From assembly GCF_001445655.1 (NCBI RefSeq), contig NZ_LNBE01000002.1, positions 682,001-746,000 of the forward strand: 64,000 nt of DNA, given 5' to 3'. Source of the stretch: Streptomyces roseifaciens (GTDB taxonomy: Bacteria; Actinomycetota; Actinomycetes; Streptomycetales; Streptomycetaceae). The notes beneath the pieces are model-generated. The model was not told where the DNA came from and did no database searches. It worked only from the letters and a program-made list of their open reading frames with translations. Each line of letters opens with the position of its first letter. Position 1 is the stretch's first letter. Made by a program: the position numbers and the translations under genes. Below are positions 42,583-51,185 of this stretch, in pieces.

Positions 42583-45269
42583 CGACGACGGGGCGGTGGC
42601 GTCGAGGGTCCTGGTCCCGGGACCGCCGCATACGTGAGGAGTCCGCTCCGGCTCCCGCTCCGGCTCCCGTTCCGGTTGTTGCGGCCGTCCCTACCGTCCC
42701 CGAGCGGCCTCGCGGGGAGTGGCGGGCGGTAGCCCCGGTAGGGCTGGTGCGGCTGCCCGTTCTGGGGGCCGGCGGGCCCGCCGCCTTCCGGGAGCAACTC
42801 GCGGCGTGGCGCCCGGCCCCGACCGTCACAACGGCCGGCCGCCTACTGCCGCGCGCGGTGTCGCTGTCCGGAGTGGCGGCACGGGGGCCGCTCGCGGCCC
42901 TTCCGCGGACGGGTGGGGGTGGGAGCGGGGGGTTTGCCGCTCCCGTTCTGCCGTACGCACCGGTGGGCGGCATGCCGTCGCTCCCTGATGGAGCGTCAGG
43001 CGAGTGCCCGACCGATGCGGCACGCTCTCTTGGAGCCGCTCCGGAGGCTCTTGCCGAGGGCCCGCCCGGGGTGGGCTGGCGGGGCGCGCTGAGGTCGGCG
43101 GTGAACGCCTTGGGGGGCCGGGCGAGGCGGCGGCCGGATCCGCCGGGCGGCGCCGTGGTCGCCTCGGGTGAAGACGGCGGAGACGGCCGGGTTGCGGCTA
43201 CGGCGGCCTCGGCCGACGGCGGGCGTGGCGTACCGGCCACCGGCGCCGCGCACGCAGTACGGGACGGGGCCGTCGACTCGCGCCGGGGCGCCGGGAGCGG
43301 CCGCCGCGGCCCCAGCCGGGACACGGGGGCGATCGTGGGGAGCGCTGATGGGGCTCCTGAGTTCCCCGGGGGAGTCCGCGAGGTAGCCGGCATGACGCCC
43401 GCGGAGCCTTTACCCGGCAGCAGACGCGAGGACGGAGCGGCCTTCGGTCGCGTGCTCGGACGGACAGGGGCGGGCTTCGACACATGGCGGCCGGGATCGG
43501 GGGCAACTCCACGTGGAGACGGGCCCGGGCAGTCGGCGGGTGCGGCATTCGGCTCGCAGACGGGCCCCGTTGCAGGCACCGGCCTCGGGCCGAGAGCCGG
43601 GGCAGGGGCGGGGGTAGGGGCGGGGGCAGGTGTCGGCGTCGGCGCCGGCGCCGGGCGGGGTTTCGGGCCTGCGCCTCGTGTTGATGCCCGCCACGGGCAC
43701 GAGTCCGGGGGAGCCTCTCGTGCAGCACTCGGCGCGCCGACGGGGCCCGTGGCAGGTAACGGCGTCCGACCGGACGACGGGGGAGCGGCTGGTTCGACTC
43801 CCGGCGTCGGGCCTGGCTTCGGACTCGTGCCCGGTGTCGGTGTCAGTGTCGGTGTTGGTCGTGACGACGGGGCCGGGGGATCTTCCGGGACGGACTTCGG
43901 TGCGCCGACGGGGCCTGTTGCAGGGAGCGGCCTGAGGCCGGGGGACGGGGCGTCCTCCGGGGCTGCACTCGGCCTGCCAGCAGGGCCCATTGCCGACGCC
44001 GGGCCCGGGTCCAGGGCCGGCGTACGGAGGAACTCCGGCCATGGGAAGGAGCCGAGGGCATCGTCCGGCGCAGTGCCCGGCTCGCTGGCACGTGGCGCCG
44101 GAGACACCCGCCGTGGCCCCGGAGCCGGGGGACGAGAGAACTCCGGCCGCGGCGCCGGGCCGGGGTTCGGTCCTGTCTCCCCAGTCGCCGCGGATGGATT
44201 CGGGGCCGCGTCCGGGGAGACACCCGGCGCAGCAACCGGCGCGTCGGCGGGGCCGGTTGCAGGTGGCGGCAGCGGCAGCGGCATCGGCACCGGTGGGTCC
44301 CGTGCAGGGGCTGCCGGCACAGCCAGGCGCAGTGGAGCCCCGGGCGCGGATCCGGATCCGGCCGTAGAGGCCAGGGCCGGCGCCGGGGCCGGTCCGCGCC
44401 CCTGGAGCCGCCCCGGTGCAGGGGTGACCGTATCCGCTCCGGGCTTCCCCGACGGTACCGTCCCGGTGCCGGGCCCCCGACCTTTCCCAAGGGCCGCCGC
44501 ATCCGGCAACAGCCTTGGTTTCCTGGCCAGCGGCAGCGGCAGCAGCGCAAATCTGCTGGGTCGCGCCGCCTCTCCCGGCACGGGGCCTGCCGGGGCACCG
44601 GACGCGGGCCCCGGCAGCCCCTTCCCCTTCGGCTCCGACTCCGGCTCCGACTCCGCCCTGTTTTCCACCACCGGATCCGCCCTCCAGGCCGGTTCCGGGC
44701 CACAGAACGCCGGCCCCGGCCCGCGCCGTGGTCCAGGCGGCACCCGCCCGGAGGCCGCTGCCCGTAGCGATGGAGACAGGCCCGGATCCGTCGGCGGGTA
44801 CACCTGGGCGCCGCTCGGTGACACTCCCGGTGTCGCCGACGCCGCCGGCCGGCCCGCCGGTGGCGGCCGCCCGAGCAGCCCCGCCCCGCGGCGGCTGGGG
44901 ATCGGCCGACCCTTGCGGGAGGTACCCCGTACCGCCATGCCCCTCGCCTCCCCTCCGCCGGCTGCCGCCCCCGGCGCGGCGCCCTCGGGAAGCGGGCACC
45001 GCGCCCCACCGTTCACGACCGCGCCCCCACCCGGGCCTCCGGCCGACAGGTCCGCGCCCGCCCCGGTCACCGCCCCAGCCGCCCGCGAGATCGCCCGTGA
45101 AGTCGCCCGCGCTCACGCGGATCTCCTGGCCGAGGCCGTGCTCCCCGCCCTGGAGGCCTCGCCCCGCGTCCGGCGGGCGCAGCGGTCGCGCTCGTCGGCG
45201 TACGACCAGCCCGCTCCCACCGCCACCGCCCCCGCTCCCTCCCCCTGGGGATCCGCGGATCCCCGTTAG
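42579..45269 (+). CDS. Very long low-complexity eCIS protein (896 aa)
   Basis: The N-terminal 110 residues (GRWRRGSWSRDRRIREESAP, WRAVAPVGLVRLPVLGAGGP, FREQLAAWRPAPT) and the C-terminal 60 (REIAREVARAHADLLAEAVL, EASPRVRRAQRSRSS) look like normal protein. About 700 residues between are Gly/Ala/Pro-rich with a recurring unit GPVAGxGxxP found at least four times. It should be disordered or fibrous. It is GTGA-coupled to the preceding gene. A TTA codon at 43410-43412 (about Leu278) makes translation bldA-dependent. The strong composition keeps other frames open too, but the coupling and clean termini support this one. Confidence 0.7.
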   Translation: MTTTGRWRRGSWSRDRRIREESAPAPAPAPVPVVAAVPTVPERPRGEWRAVAPVGLVRLPVLGAGGPAAFREQLAAWRPAPTVTTAGRLLPRAVSLSGVAARGPLAALPRTGGGGSGGFAAPVLPYAPVGGMPSLPDGASGECPTDAARSLGAAPEALAEGPPGVGWRGALRSAVNALGGRARRRPDPPGGAVVASGEDGGDGRVAATAASADGGRGVPATGAAHAVRDGAVDSRRGAGSGRRGPSRDTGAIVGSADGAPEFPGGVREVAGMTPAEPLPGSRREDGAAFGRVLGRTGAGFDTWRPGSGATPRGDGPGQSAGAAFGSQTGPVAGTGLGPRAGAGAGVGAGAGVGVGAGAGRGFGPAPRVDARHGHESGGASRAALGAPTGPVAGNGVRPDDGGAAGSTPGVGPGFGLVPGVGVSVGVGRDDGAGGSSGTDFGAPTGPVAGSGLRPGDGASSGAALGLPAGPIADAGPGSRAGVRRNSGHGKEPRASSGAVPGSLARGAGDTRRGPGAGGRENSGRGAGPGFGPVSPVAADGFGAASGETPGAATGASAGPVAGGGSGSGIGTGGSRAGAAGTARRSGAPGADPDPAVEARAGAGAGPRPWSRPGAGVTVSAPGFPDGTVPVPGPRPFPRAAASGNSLGFLASGSGSSANLLGRAASPGTGPAGAPDAGPGSPFPFGSDSGSDSALFSTTGSALQAGSGPQNAGPGPRRGPGGTRPEAAARSDGDRPGSVGGYTWAPLGDTPGVADAAGRPAGGGRPSSPAPRRLGIGRPLREVPRTAMPLASPPPAAAPGAAPSGSGHRAPPFTTAPPPGPPADRSAPAPVTAPAAREIAREVARAHADLLAEAVLPALEASPRVRRAQRSRSSAYDQPAPTATAPAPSPWGSADPR

Positions 45270-45351
45270 TGACCCTTCATAGCCCGCCCTGGCCCGCCGT
45301 GACCCGCAGCAACCCGCCGCCCCTGTCCCCGACCCGACGGAGACCCCGCAC

Positions 45352-45783
45352 ATGCTGGACCAGCCGTTCGCCGTCAGTTCCCACTTCCAGCTCTCCATCG
45401 GCCTCCACGCGCTGGGTTCGTTCACCTCCTGCGACGGCCTGGGCTGCGCGATGGAGGTCGAGGAGCGCGTCGAGGGCGGGCTGAACGGGCACGTCTGGCA
45501 GCTGCCGACCCGCCTGCGCTACACGAACGTCGTGCTGACCCGGCCGCTCTCCCAGCAGACGGTCCTCATCTGGGCCTGGCTGCAGCAGCAGGTCCGTGAG
45601 CCCGTCCGGCTCCCGGGGCAGCTCGTGGCGCTCGGCCCGGACCGGCAGCCGATCGTGCGGTGGCTGCTGGACGGCGTACTGCCGGTGCGCTGGAGCGGGC
45701 CGACGTTCGACACGGACCAGTCGCAGCCGGCCCGGGAGACGTTGGAGATCACGCACAACGGATTCCTGGGGATCACGATCTGA
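45352..45783 (+). CDS. Phage tail-tube-like protein (gp19 fold)
   Basis: A 143-aa tube protein: HFQLSIGLHALGSFTSCDGL, AMEVEERVEGGLNGHVWQLP, RLRYTNVVLTRPLSQQTVLI, WAWLQQQ, ending QPARETLEITHNGFLGITI. This matches the T4 gp19/Afp1-Afp5 tube family (about 145-150 aa), most like the copy that sits on the baseplate (Afp5-like). It is the only tube gene in this window. ATG, with a 46-bp gap to the LysM gene. Confidence 0.9.
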   Translation: MLDQPFAVSSHFQLSIGLHALGSFTSCDGLGCAMEVEERVEGGLNGHVWQLPTRLRYTNVVLTRPLSQQTVLIWAWLQQQVREPVRLPGQLVALGPDRQPIVRWLLDGVLPVRWSGPTFDTDQSQPARETLEITHNGFLGITI

Positions 45784-45829
45784 GCGGCTCGGCCCCAGCC
45801 CACCTCAAGCCCATACCCGAGAGGACCGC

Positions 45830-46594
45830 ATGCTGTCCGAGCTGCTGGGAGGCGCCCCCGTACGGGCCGCCCTCGTGATCTACGATCCCCCGACGGGCAC
45901 CGGCAACACGCCCGGCCCGGAACGCGGGCGCGTCCGGCTGCACTTCAACCCGGACCGCCTCCAGGTGGGCAAGCAGGCCCGCTGGGACCGCAGCAGGTCG
46001 CCGTCCAACGGGGAGGCGGCCCAGGCGCAGTTCGTGGGGGCGCAGCCGCGGACGATGACGCTGGAAGTGTTCCTCGACGCGGGGGACTTCCGCTCCAGCG
46101 TGCAGGACCAGGTCGAGAAGCTGCTCGACTGCTGCGCCCCCACCTCCGCGAGCACCACGGCCAAGCCGGCCTCGGCGCCGTGGGTACGGCTGGAGTGGGG
46201 CCGTTCGCGGACGACGGCGTTCCTGGCGCTGGTGACGCAGGTCGACGCGACGTACACGCGCTTCGGGCACGACGGCGTGCCGCTGCGCGCCTCCTGCACC
46301 ATCTCCATGGAGGAAGTGGGTGGTTCGGCGCCCCGGCAGAACCCGACCTCCGGCGCGGACGGGCCGGTGGCCACGCACCGGGTCGTCGCGGGCGACACCC
46401 TCGCCGGGCTGGCCTGGCAGGCGTACGGCGACGCCACCCGCTGGCGGGCCATCGCCCGCGCCAACGCCGTCGACGACCCCTCCCGGGTGCCGCCGGGCAC
46501 CGTACTGGTGCTGCCGGTCCTGGAGGAACGGGCCGGGTATCGGGCCGCGGGGGAGCGCACCGAAGAGGCACGCACCGCGGGAGGCCCCGCATGA
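45830..46594 (+). CDS. LysM-domain baseplate protein (Afp7/gp53-like)
   Basis: A 254-aa protein. The N-terminal part is a tube-adaptor fold (VRLHFNPDRLQVGKQARWDR, PRTMTLEVFLDAGDF, VRLEWGRSRTTAFLALVTQV, FGHDGVPLRASCTISMEEV) and the C-terminal 50 residues are a LysM repeat (THRVVAGDTLAGLAWQAYGD, WRAIARANAVDDPSRVPPG). In eCIS this protein links the tube to the spike. The Met after GAGAGGACC is the start; its stop is ATGA-coupled to the spike gene. Confidence 0.92.
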   Translation: MLSELLGGAPVRAALVIYDPPTGTGNTPGPERGRVRLHFNPDRLQVGKQARWDRSRSPSNGEAAQAQFVGAQPRTMTLEVFLDAGDFRSSVQDQVEKLLDCCAPTSASTTAKPASAPWVRLEWGRSRTTAFLALVTQVDATYTRFGHDGVPLRASCTISMEEVGGSAPRQNPTSGADGPVATHRVVAGDTLAGLAWQAYGDATRWRAIARANAVDDPSRVPPGTVLVLPVLEERAGYRAAGERTEEARTAGGPA

Positions 46595-48387
46595 CGTCGC
46601 GGACGTACGCCGCGGAGCCGGTGATCGCCTTCGGCTCCGTCCTGCAGGAGTTGTGGGCCGACCGGCTCGTGGAGGCCGTGGTCGACACCGCCGTGGGCAC
46701 ACCGGCCCGGGCCCGCCTGCGGTTCCGGGATCCGGGCAACCGTCTCCTGGCGGCGGCCGGCATCAAGGTCGGCTCGCCGCTGACGGTGTCCGTGGCCGCC
46801 GCCGGCCACCGCGCCCGCACCGAGATCTTCGACGGGGAGGTCATCGCGCTGGAGACCGAGGTGGACAGCGACGGCACCTTCACGACCGTACGGGCCATGG
46901 ACCGGGGGCACCGGCTGATGCGCGGGCGGCGCGTGGCCGCCTACGTCGACACGACCGTCGCCGAGGTCGCGCAGGCGGCCGCGGGCCGGCACGGGCTGAA
47001 GACCGGCACGATCGATGCGGAACGCACCCGTATCGAGCACCTCGCCCAGCCGAACCTGACCGACTGGGAGCTCCTCACCCACCTGGCCGACCAGCGCGGA
47101 CTCCGCCTGTCGGTCGAGGGGAGCAGCGTGCACATGACCCGCCCCGCGGCCGCGAGCGGCGCCCCCGCACCCACCACGGGAGCGGACCGCAGCCCGTACG
47201 TCCTTCAGTACGGGGTGAACCTGATGGCGCTGCGGGCCGCGGTGTCCTCCGAGGGGCAGGTCGCCGACGTGGAGGTCCGCGGCTGGGACCCCGGGACCAA
47301 GGCGGCGCTGTCCGCCACGGCGAGTGCGGGCCGGAGCGAGCGGCTGAGCGTGGGCGTCACCCCCGCCCAGCTCGGCGGCGCGTTCGGAGGTGGGTCGGCC
47401 GGGCTGCTCGTCAGCGGCCGTCCCTATACCGCCGCGCAGCAGGTGGACGTCGCGGCCCGCGGGGTGGCGGAGGAGGCGGCAGCCGCCATGGCGCAGCTCT
47501 CCGCCGAGGCCGCGGGCACCCCGGAGCTGCGGGCCGGCGTGCCCATCGCCCTGGCCGGGGTGGGCGAGCCGTTCACCGGCAAGTACACGATCACCGCCTG
47601 CCGTCACACCTTCGACGGCGAACAGGGCTACCGCACCCACGTCCACGTCGGCCCGCTGCCCCCGCCCGTCGTGCCCTACCCGCCGCCCCTGTGCGGGCTC
47701 GGCGTCGCCGTGGGCGTGGTGACCGACACCAAGGAACCGGGACAGGGCCAGCGCGGCGCCGTACGGCTGCGCCTGCCGTGGCTCTCCCAGGACTACGTGA
47801 CCGACTGGGTCCGCACCGTCCAGTGGGGCGGGACCGACGGCGGGGGCGTCTTCGCGCCGGAGGCCGGGGACGAGGTGCTCGTCGGCTTCGAACACGGGCG
47901 CCTGGACCGCCCGTACGTCATCGGCGGCCTCTACAACGGCGTCGACGCCCCCACCGACCACGGCCTGCCGCTCGTCGACGCCGACACCGGGCGTGCCAAC
48001 CGCCGCTCGCTGGCCTCCCGCACCGGGGACCGCCTCGAACTGCTCAGCGCCACCGACGGGCCCCAAGGCGTCCGGCTCCTGACCGGCGACGGCAAGCTCA
48101 CCACCCACCTCGACCGGAAGGACACCACGATCGCCTTCGCGGCGGGGGAGGGCGAGAAGACCGTACGGGTCTCGCTCGACGGGCGCGGCGACGGCACCCT
48201 CACCATCGACGCGGGCGAGGCGGGCAGCGTGATCGTCACGGCCGGCACCGTCACCGTCAAGGCGGCCGGCAGCGGCGGGGGAGAGCTGCGGCTCGAAGGC
48301 GCCACCGTCACCGTCGAGAGCACGGGCGCACTCAAGCTCAACGGCAAGAGCACGACCATCACGGGCGACACCGTGGACATCAACTGA
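46591..48387 (+). CDS. VgrG-like spike protein (Afp8/gp27-gp5)
   Basis: A 598-aa spike. Residues about 1-345 are the gp27-like 'late control D' part (LVEAVVDTAVGTPARARLRF, FDGEVIALETEV, EVAQAAAGRHGLKTG, AQPNLTDWELLTHLADQRGL). About 365-455 is the gp5-type OB fold (GVVTDTKEPGQGQRGAVRLR, PEAGDEVLVGFEHGRLDRPY, VIGGLYNG). The rest is a beta-helix of repeated valine-rich strands (TLTIDAGEAGSVIVTAG, GATVTVESTGALKLNG). No effector domain is fused to the end, and no separate PAAR gene is seen in the window. ATGA-coupled to the LysM gene. Confidence 0.93.
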   Translation: MTSRTYAAEPVIAFGSVLQELWADRLVEAVVDTAVGTPARARLRFRDPGNRLLAAAGIKVGSPLTVSVAAAGHRARTEIFDGEVIALETEVDSDGTFTTVRAMDRGHRLMRGRRVAAYVDTTVAEVAQAAAGRHGLKTGTIDAERTRIEHLAQPNLTDWELLTHLADQRGLRLSVEGSSVHMTRPAAASGAPAPTTGADRSPYVLQYGVNLMALRAAVSSEGQVADVEVRGWDPGTKAALSATASAGRSERLSVGVTPAQLGGAFGGGSAGLLVSGRPYTAAQQVDVAARGVAEEAAAAMAQLSAEAAGTPELRAGVPIALAGVGEPFTGKYTITACRHTFDGEQGYRTHVHVGPLPPPVVPYPPPLCGLGVAVGVVTDTKEPGQGQRGAVRLRLPWLSQDYVTDWVRTVQWGGTDGGGVFAPEAGDEVLVGFEHGRLDRPYVIGGLYNGVDAPTDHGLPLVDADTGRANRRSLASRTGDRLELLSATDGPQGVRLLTGDGKLTTHLDRKDTTIAFAAGEGEKTVRVSLDGRGDGTLTIDAGEAGSVIVTAGTVTVKAAGSGGGELRLEGATVTVESTGALKLNGKSTTITGDTVDIN

Positions 48388-48388
48388 C

Positions 48389-48440
48389 GCTCTATTAGCT
48401 GATGCTTCATCAGTGCTCTATTGGTTGACGCTTCGTCAGT
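48389..48440 (+). repeat. Two tandem 26-nt hairpin repeats between the spike and gp25 genes
   Basis: Copies at 48389-48414 and 48415-48440 differ at four of 26 positions. Each folds with arms of five pairs around GCTTC: CTGAT/ATCAG in copy 1 and TTGAC/GTCAG in copy 2. Two differences are a compensatory T-A to C-G exchange at the base pair next to the loop, and a third gives a G-T wobble. The structures start right after the spike stop codon, 45 bp before the gp25 GTG, and are the most AT-rich stretch in the operon. Preserved pairing suggests an RNA function. Confidence 0.88.
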
Positions 48441-48485
48441 CAACGCCTGGGCGATCACCGGTGAACCTTGCAGAGAGGACGGACC

Positions 48486-48887
48486 GTGGACATCATCGGC
48501 GCGGGGTGGGCCTTCCCCGCCGTCATCACCGGCACGGGCCGGGTCGGCCTCGCGCGAGGCAGCGACGACGTGGAGCAGGCCGTCCGCATCATCCTGTCCA
48601 CCGCGCCCGGCGAGCGGCCCATGCGCCCGGAATTCGGCTGCGGCATCCACGGGCTCGTCTTCGACTCGCTCGACGCCACCACCGTCGCCCGCGCCGACGT
48701 GGAGGTGCGCCAGGCCCTGGACCGGTGGGAGCCGCGCATCGAGGTCGACGACCTCCTCTTCAGCACGGACTCCGAGGACGCCGGCGTGCTCTACATCGAC
48801 ATCCGCTACCGGCTGCGGGCCACCAACGAACCCCGCAACCTCGTCTTCCCCTTCTACACCCTGCCCGGCGAAACCCCGGATGAGTGA
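48486..48887 (+). CDS. Baseplate wedge protein gp25/GPW family (Afp9-like)
   Basis: A 133-aa gp25-like protein with GWAFPAVITGTGRVGLARGS and DDVEQAVRIILSTAPGERPM, followed by RPEFGCGIHGLVFDSLD, the hallmark of the family, and a C-terminal strand pair LYIDIRYRLRATNEPRNLVF. The GTG after GAGAGGACG was chosen over an upstream TTG that lies inside the ribosome site. The baseplate-J gene begins three bases after its stop. Confidence 0.93.
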   Translation: MDIIGAGWAFPAVITGTGRVGLARGSDDVEQAVRIILSTAPGERPMRPEFGCGIHGLVFDSLDATTVARADVEVRQALDRWEPRIEVDDLLFSTDSEDAGVLYIDIRYRLRATNEPRNLVFPFYTLPGETPDE

Positions 48888-48890
48888 CCC

Positions 48891-51107
48891 ATGTCCATCG
48901 TTCCTGTCCCCGACCTCGACGACCTGCGCTTCCAGCCGCTCGTCGACGCCGCCAAGCGCACCCTTCCGGAACGCGTACCGGAGTGGACCGACCACAACGT
49001 GTCCGACCCCGGCGTCACCCTGATCGAAGCCTGCGCCGAGCGCGCCGACCAGCTCTCGTACCGCCTCGACCGGATGACGGACCGGCAGCGGTCCGCCCTG
49101 CTCCGGCTCATGGGGGTCACGCCGCTGCCCGCCTCTCCCGCCCGCGTCGTCGTCGAATTCTCGCGCGGCGGCGCTCTTCCCTCCCTTGTGATCCCGGAGG
49201 GCACGGAGGTCCGGACCGGTGACGGCGAGGACGCCGTCGTCCTGTGCACCATCGCGCCGCTGACCCTCGCGGAGGGGCAGCCGTCCGGGTGCGTGGAGGC
49301 CGCCGAACAGCCCGTCACGTACAACGAGGTGCTGGGTACCGCCGACGGTGCCCCGGGCGGACGGTTCGCGACGTCGCAGCGCCCTTGGCGGCCCGGGGCG
49401 CCCGTCGCGGACCCGCCGTTCGGGCCGCCGGTCACGGTCCGCGTGGAACGCGTGGCATGGCCGCCCGTACGGACGTTCGCCGAGGCCGGACCGGACACCC
49501 CGGCCCACTGGTGGGACGACGCCGCGTGCGAAGTCGTCTTCGGGCCACTGGTGCCGGCGGAGAGCGGCAGCGTGCAGCACGGGGCCGTGCCACCGGCCGG
49601 CGCCGCGATCAGCGCCGAGTACACCGCCTACCGGGGCGGCAAGGGCGGTGTCCCCGCCGGTACGCCCCTCACCGTCGCGTCACCGGCCGGACCGGCCGCC
49701 GCCGTCCGCACGGTGCTCGCGCCCGCGCAGGACGCGGAGGACTGGCGGCAGGCGCTGGAGCGGGCCGGGCTCGGCCTGGCCCCCTTACGGCGCGCGGTCA
49801 CCGCGGCCGACCACGAGCAGCTGATCGAGGAGCACGTCGACGGCCTGGCCCGGGTGCGGGTGACGGCGCTGACGCGCCCCACCGACTCCCGCGTGCCGGA
49901 GGCGTTCGGCGTACCGGAACGCCCGGCCGAGGTCCTCGCCTGCGCCGTTGCCGCCCGGAACCCCAGCAAGGTCGTGCACTACTACGACGACAACGGCACC
50001 ATCACGGCCCGCACGCTGCCCCTCCGGATGCCGGACACGGACGACGGCGGCGGCACGGGCGCGCCCATCCGAGGCGGCGAGACCGATGACGTGCCCGACG
50101 AGGTCCAGCAGGCCAAGTGCCTGAACGCCGTCATCCGCACCGGCGAACCGCAGCCGAAGCTCCCGGTCGAACAGCCGCCGAGACTCTGGTTCTACGGGCG
50201 ACACTGCCTGTGGGACGGCGGGGAGGACGGGCCGCGCGAGATCGGGCAGGAGTTCCCCGGTCTGCCGGACGCCTTCTGCGCCGACCTCGACGACGTCGCC
50301 GTGCTGGCCGACCCCGAGACGTCCGACGCCTACGAACTGTTCTTCTTCAAAGGCGAGACCTTCTATCACCGTGCCTACACCGTCGTCCCCGGCGGCCGGG
50401 GCTTCCTGCCCCGGCCGGACAGCAGGGGCGTGACGTCGCGCATCTCGGAGGCGTTCCCCGGGCTCTCCCCGCAGTGCCAGGACACCCCGGACGCGGTGGC
50501 CGTCGTCGACGGCGTCTTCTTCTTCATGAAGGGGACGCGGACCGAACCTGCCCTCTGGCGCTCTGAGGACGCCCTCCTGCACGTCCTCCTCGTGCCCCGG
50601 ACGGATGCCGACCCCGGACGGAAGCCGTCCGCCGGGGAGTTCGCGATTCCCGCGGAGGTCCTCACGCGGGTGAGCGCCGTCGTCGACGCCTCACGGCTGC
50701 TCGGCGAGCGCCTCGGCGTGGGTCCTCCCCGCTACCACTCGTTCGGCGTCACCGCCACGGTCCGGCCGTGGAGCAGCACGGAGGAGGACGAGGCACGGGC
50801 CCGGCAGGCCGCCGAACGGGCCCTGCGCCGCTTCTTCCACCCCACGGCCGGGGGGCCGGACGGGCGGGGCTGGCCGTGGGGCCGCCGCGTCCACGCGGGC
50901 GACGTCTTCACCGCGCTGGAACCGCTCCCAGAGCTCCGCGGCACACTCGCCGTCGGCCTGACCTTGCCCCCGGTCCAGGGGGGCGACGGCAACGACGACG
51001 ACAACGACAACGGCGGCAGCCGGGTCGTCACGTCCGTCGAGGTCTCCGACGGCGGGCTCGTGCTGCTCGATGGCGTGGACATCACCGTCGCCCGTCCCGA
51101 GGACTGA
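48891..51107 (+). CDS. Baseplate J-like protein (Afp11-like) with a hemopexin-like insertion
   Basis: A 738-aa protein. The N-terminus (PDLDDLRFQPLVDAAKRTLP, SDPGVTLIEACAERADQLSY) and C-terminus (RRFFHPTAGGPDGRGWPWGR, LLGERLGVGPPRYHSFGVTA) are those of 'putative baseplate assembly' J proteins. Between about residues 425 and 560 is an insertion reading PPRLWFYGRHCLWDG, IGQEFPGLPDAFCADLDDVA, YELFFFKGETFYHRAY, RISEAFPGLSPQCQDTPDAV and VFFFMKGTRTEP. That is the FPGLP ... DAV ... FFFKG pattern of hemopexin repeats, two complete and one partial. A TTA codon sits at 49785-49787 (about Leu299). The 3' end is duplicated over its stop codon. Confidence 0.88.
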   Translation: MSIVPVPDLDDLRFQPLVDAAKRTLPERVPEWTDHNVSDPGVTLIEACAERADQLSYRLDRMTDRQRSALLRLMGVTPLPASPARVVVEFSRGGALPSLVIPEGTEVRTGDGEDAVVLCTIAPLTLAEGQPSGCVEAAEQPVTYNEVLGTADGAPGGRFATSQRPWRPGAPVADPPFGPPVTVRVERVAWPPVRTFAEAGPDTPAHWWDDAACEVVFGPLVPAESGSVQHGAVPPAGAAISAEYTAYRGGKGGVPAGTPLTVASPAGPAAAVRTVLAPAQDAEDWRQALERAGLGLAPLRRAVTAADHEQLIEEHVDGLARVRVTALTRPTDSRVPEAFGVPERPAEVLACAVAARNPSKVVHYYDDNGTITARTLPLRMPDTDDGGGTGAPIRGGETDDVPDEVQQAKCLNAVIRTGEPQPKLPVEQPPRLWFYGRHCLWDGGEDGPREIGQEFPGLPDAFCADLDDVAVLADPETSDAYELFFFKGETFYHRAYTVVPGGRGFLPRPDSRGVTSRISEAFPGLSPQCQDTPDAVAVVDGVFFFMKGTRTEPALWRSEDALLHVLLVPRTDADPGRKPSAGEFAIPAEVLTRVSAVVDASRLLGERLGVGPPRYHSFGVTATVRPWSSTEEDEARARQAAERALRRFFHPTAGGPDGRGWPWGRRVHAGDVFTALEPLPELRGTLAVGLTLPPVQGGDGNDDDNDNGGSRVVTSVEVSDGGLVLLDGVDITVARPED

Positions 51108-51124
51108 CCACCGAGGACTGACCA
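51097..51124 (+). repeat. 14-nt perfect tandem repeat spanning the baseplate-J stop codon
   Basis: CCGAGGACTGACCA at 51097-51110 and again at 51111-51124. The first copy contains the final codons and TGA. Confidence 0.95.
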
Positions 51125-51185
51125 CCTGAGACCGACCGCAGGGCCCGGCGCCGGTCGCCGGGACCCCGGAGAGGACCGCACCGCC

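Noticed and set aside
42545..45070. An 841-codon minus-strand frame opposite the low-complexity eCIS protein
   Set aside because: It lacks coupling, a ribosome site and ordered ends; the plus-strand gene has a GTGA overlap and protein-like termini.
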